From Nitrospinota bacterium (lineage in GTDB: Bacteria; Nitrospinota_A; UBA7883), in NCBI GenBank assembly GCA_029880775.1, contig JAOUNV010000138.1, positions 1 through 6,135 of the forward strand: 6,135 nt of DNA, in the 5' to 3' direction. Position numbers and translations under genes: made by a program. Shown here piece by piece: positions 4,560 through 6,135 of this stretch. Positions within the stretch are counted from its first letter, which is position 1. Each line of letters opens with the position of its first letter. The notes beneath the pieces are model-generated. The model was not told the origin of the DNA and ran no database searches. It was given only the letters and a program-made list of their open reading frames with translations.

Positions 4560-6135
4560 TTACTTATCCTTGTCCGTGTCCTTATCCTTATCCACGTCCA
4601 CGAACTCGGCGTCCACCACATCATCTGCGGGGGGCTGCTGATCCGGTTTCCCGCCTGAAGCGTCTCCATGAGGGGCGCCGCCTGGCCCATCCTGGGGCGC
4701 GGACTGGGCCGTCTGTTTATAGATTTCCTCGGCCAGCTTATGGCTTGCCGTCTGGAGCTTTTCCATCGATTCCTTGATCTTGTCCGTATCGCCACTTTCC
4801 AGAGACTGTTTAGTTTCGTCAATGGCGGCCTGGATCGTTTCCTTGTCCGCATCGGCCAGCTTGGAGCCATGCTCGTTAAGGTTCTTCTCCGCCTGATAGA
4901 CCATAGCGTCCGCCTGGTTGCGCGCTTCAGCCCGTTCCTTGGCTCGCATGTCATCTTTTTCGTGATCCCCGGCTTCCTTCACCATCGTCTCGATATCCTC
5001 CTGGGACAAACCGGACGACCCGGAGATGGTTATTTTCTGTTCCTTTCCGGTACCTTTGTCCTTGGCGGAGACATGAACTATGCCGTTGGCGTCGATATCA
5101 AATGTGACTTCGATCTGCGGCATCCCCCTTGGGGCCGTCGGAATCCCTTCCAGGTGGAACTTGCCCAGGGTTCTGTTGTCGGCAGCCATCTGACGCTCCC
5201 CTTGCATAACGTGTATCTCCACGGAGGTCTGGTTGTCCGCCGCAGTGGAGAACACCTCGCTCTTCTTTGTGGGGATGGTGGTGTTCCTTTCAATAAGCCG
5301 GGTCATGACTCCACCCAGAGTCTCAATCCCCAGGCTCAGAGGAGTGACATCCAGCAGCAATATGTCCTTCACCTCGCCAGCCAGCACGCCCGCCTGGATC
5401 GCCGCCCCGGCGGCCACCACCTCGTCCGGGTTGACTCCCTTATGAGGCTCCTTGCCGAAGTATTCGCGAACAGCCTTTTCCACCATCGGGATGCGGGTGG
5501 AACCGCCAACCATGATCGCCTCGTCCACCTGGGCCTGGGTCAGCCCGGCGTCCGCCATGGCGCTCTTCACTGGCCCCAGCGATTTTCGCACCAGTTCGTC
5601 AATCATCGACTCGAATTTAGACCGGCTAAGCTTGACCAACATATGCTTCGGCCCGGAAGCGTCCGCAGTCAGGAATGGGATGTTTATCTCCACTTCCGGC
5701 TGCAGGCTCAGCTCTTTCTTCGCCTTCTCCGCTTCGTCCTTCAGCCTTTGCAGCGCCATCACATCCTTGGCCAGGTCGATCCCTTCCTGCTTCTTGAATT
5801 CGGTTATAAGCCAGTCGATGATCAGGTGGTCGAAGTTATCTCCACCCAGGTGCGTGTCGCCGTTGGTGCTTTTGACCTCCACTACGTTGTCACCCACCTC
5901 CAGGATGGAGATATCGAAGGTGCCGCCGCCCAGGTCGTACACCGCCACCGTCTCGTCCGCCTTTTTATCCATGCCATAGGCCAGCGCTGCGGCGGTGGGC
6001 TCGTTGATTATCCTTTTCACATCCAGCCCGGCTATCTGGCCTGCATCCTTGGTGGCCTGGCGCTGGGCGTCGTTGAAATACGCAGGAACCGTAATCACCG
6101 CTTCGGTAACTTTCTCTCCCAGATAGGCCTCGGCG
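4560..6135 (-). CDS. dnaK: chaperone DnaK (Hsp70), N-terminus cut by window edge
   Basis: The 525 residues present lack about the first 126 of E. coli DnaK; the frame runs off the right edge, so the GTG at 6098 is an internal valine. The rest is complete: VPAYFNDAQR with the proline-switch Pro and Arg, NEPTAAALAYG, DLGGGTFD with the threonine equivalent to E. coli Thr199, and VGGSTRIPMV in the ATPase domain. The interdomain linker and start of the substrate domain (LLLDVTPLSLG) are coded near 5330-5360. The beta-sandwich substrate domain follows to about 5030, then the helical lid, and a Gly/Pro/Gln-rich linker ends in DDVVDAEF. DnaK is the ATP-driven cytoplasmic Hsp70 that works with DnaJ and GrpE; neither gene is in the window. 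An unusual point is the extended acidic/basic tail after AEF (DKDKDTDKDK), coded by a hexamer repeat. The hsp20 gene follows on the same strand. The promoter and any CIRCE or heat-shock control lie outside the window. Confidence 0.98.
   Translation of the reverse strand, partial: AEAYLGEKVTEAVITVPAYFNDAQRQATKDAGQIAGLDVKRIINEPTAAALAYGMDKKADETVAVYDLGGGTFDISILEVGDNVVEVKSTNGDTHLGGDNFDHLIIDWLITEFKKQEGIDLAKDVMALQRLKDEAEKAKKELSLQPEVEINIPFLTADASGPKHMLVKLSRSKFESMIDELVRKSLGPVKSAMADAGLTQAQVDEAIMVGGSTRIPMVEKAVREYFGKEPHKGVNPDEVVAAGAAIQAGVLAGEVKDILLLDVTPLSLGIETLGGVMTRLIERNTTIPTKKSEVFSTAADNQTSVEIHVMQGERQMAADNRTLGKFHLEGIPTAPRGMPQIEVTFDIDANGIVHVSAKDKGTGKEQKITISGSSGLSQEDIETMVKEAGDHEKDDMRAKERAEARNQADAMVYQAEKNLNEHGSKLADADKETIQAAIDETKQSLESGDTDKIKESMEKLQTASHKLAEEIYKQTAQSAPQDGPGGAPHGDASGGKPDQQPPADDVVDAEFVDVDKDKDTDKDK
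4563..4598 (-). repeat. imperfect hexamer repeat coding the DnaK tail
   Basis: Six 6-base units, each a varying codon paired with an Asp codon (GAT or GAC), code for the Asp-Lys/Thr/Val alternation at the very end of DnaK. Being in frame and a multiple of three, expansion or loss of a unit would lengthen or shorten the tail without breaking the gene. Confidence 0.8.

Noticed and set aside
5452..5979. 175-codon open frame on the + strand opposite dnaK
   Set aside because: Antisense to a highly conserved coding region; long antisense frames opposite dnaK are a known codon-bias artefact, and the Ser-rich product resembles no protein.

Overview
The window looks like chromosomal DNA from a Gram-negative bacterium of moderate to fairly high GC. 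The reasons are a secreted, beta-rich protein that looks like an outer-membrane barrel, membrane and envelope proteases, and a proteobacterial-style DnaK tail. Codon use is even across the genes. There is no IS element, phage gene, tRNA, rRNA or CRISPR array. The lineage cannot be fixed from the sequence; an uncultured deltaproteobacterial or Nitrospinota-like organism is only a guess.

Layout: (1) the 3' end of a Deg/HtrA-type protease with its PDZ domain and a Deg9-like C-terminal domain, + strand, cut by the left edge; (2) a membrane-anchored SGNH/GDSL hydrolase on the - strand, convergent with the protease; (3) a divergent regulatory region at 1546-1861 with a candidate promoter in each direction and two inverted repeats; (4) a compact site-2 protease (M50) without a PDZ domain, + strand; (5) an unrecognised secreted protein with a low-complexity N-terminal half and a beta-rich C-terminal half, + strand; (6) a small heat-shock protein (Hsp20), - strand; (7) the C-terminal four fifths of dnaK, - strand, cut by the right edge. 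Two hairpins separate dnaK from hsp20.

Common theme: four of the six genes handle proteins (Deg protease, intramembrane protease, Hsp20, DnaK) and two others act at or beyond the inner membrane. An envelope and cytoplasmic protein-quality neighbourhood is a fair reading, but the genes are in at least three transcription units and no shared regulation is visible. I found no clearly new multi-gene system. The best leads are the unrecognised beta-rich protein next to the PDZ-less site-2 protease, two long G/C homopolymer tracts inside envelope-gene coding sequence, the divergent control region, and the hairpins between dnaK and hsp20.
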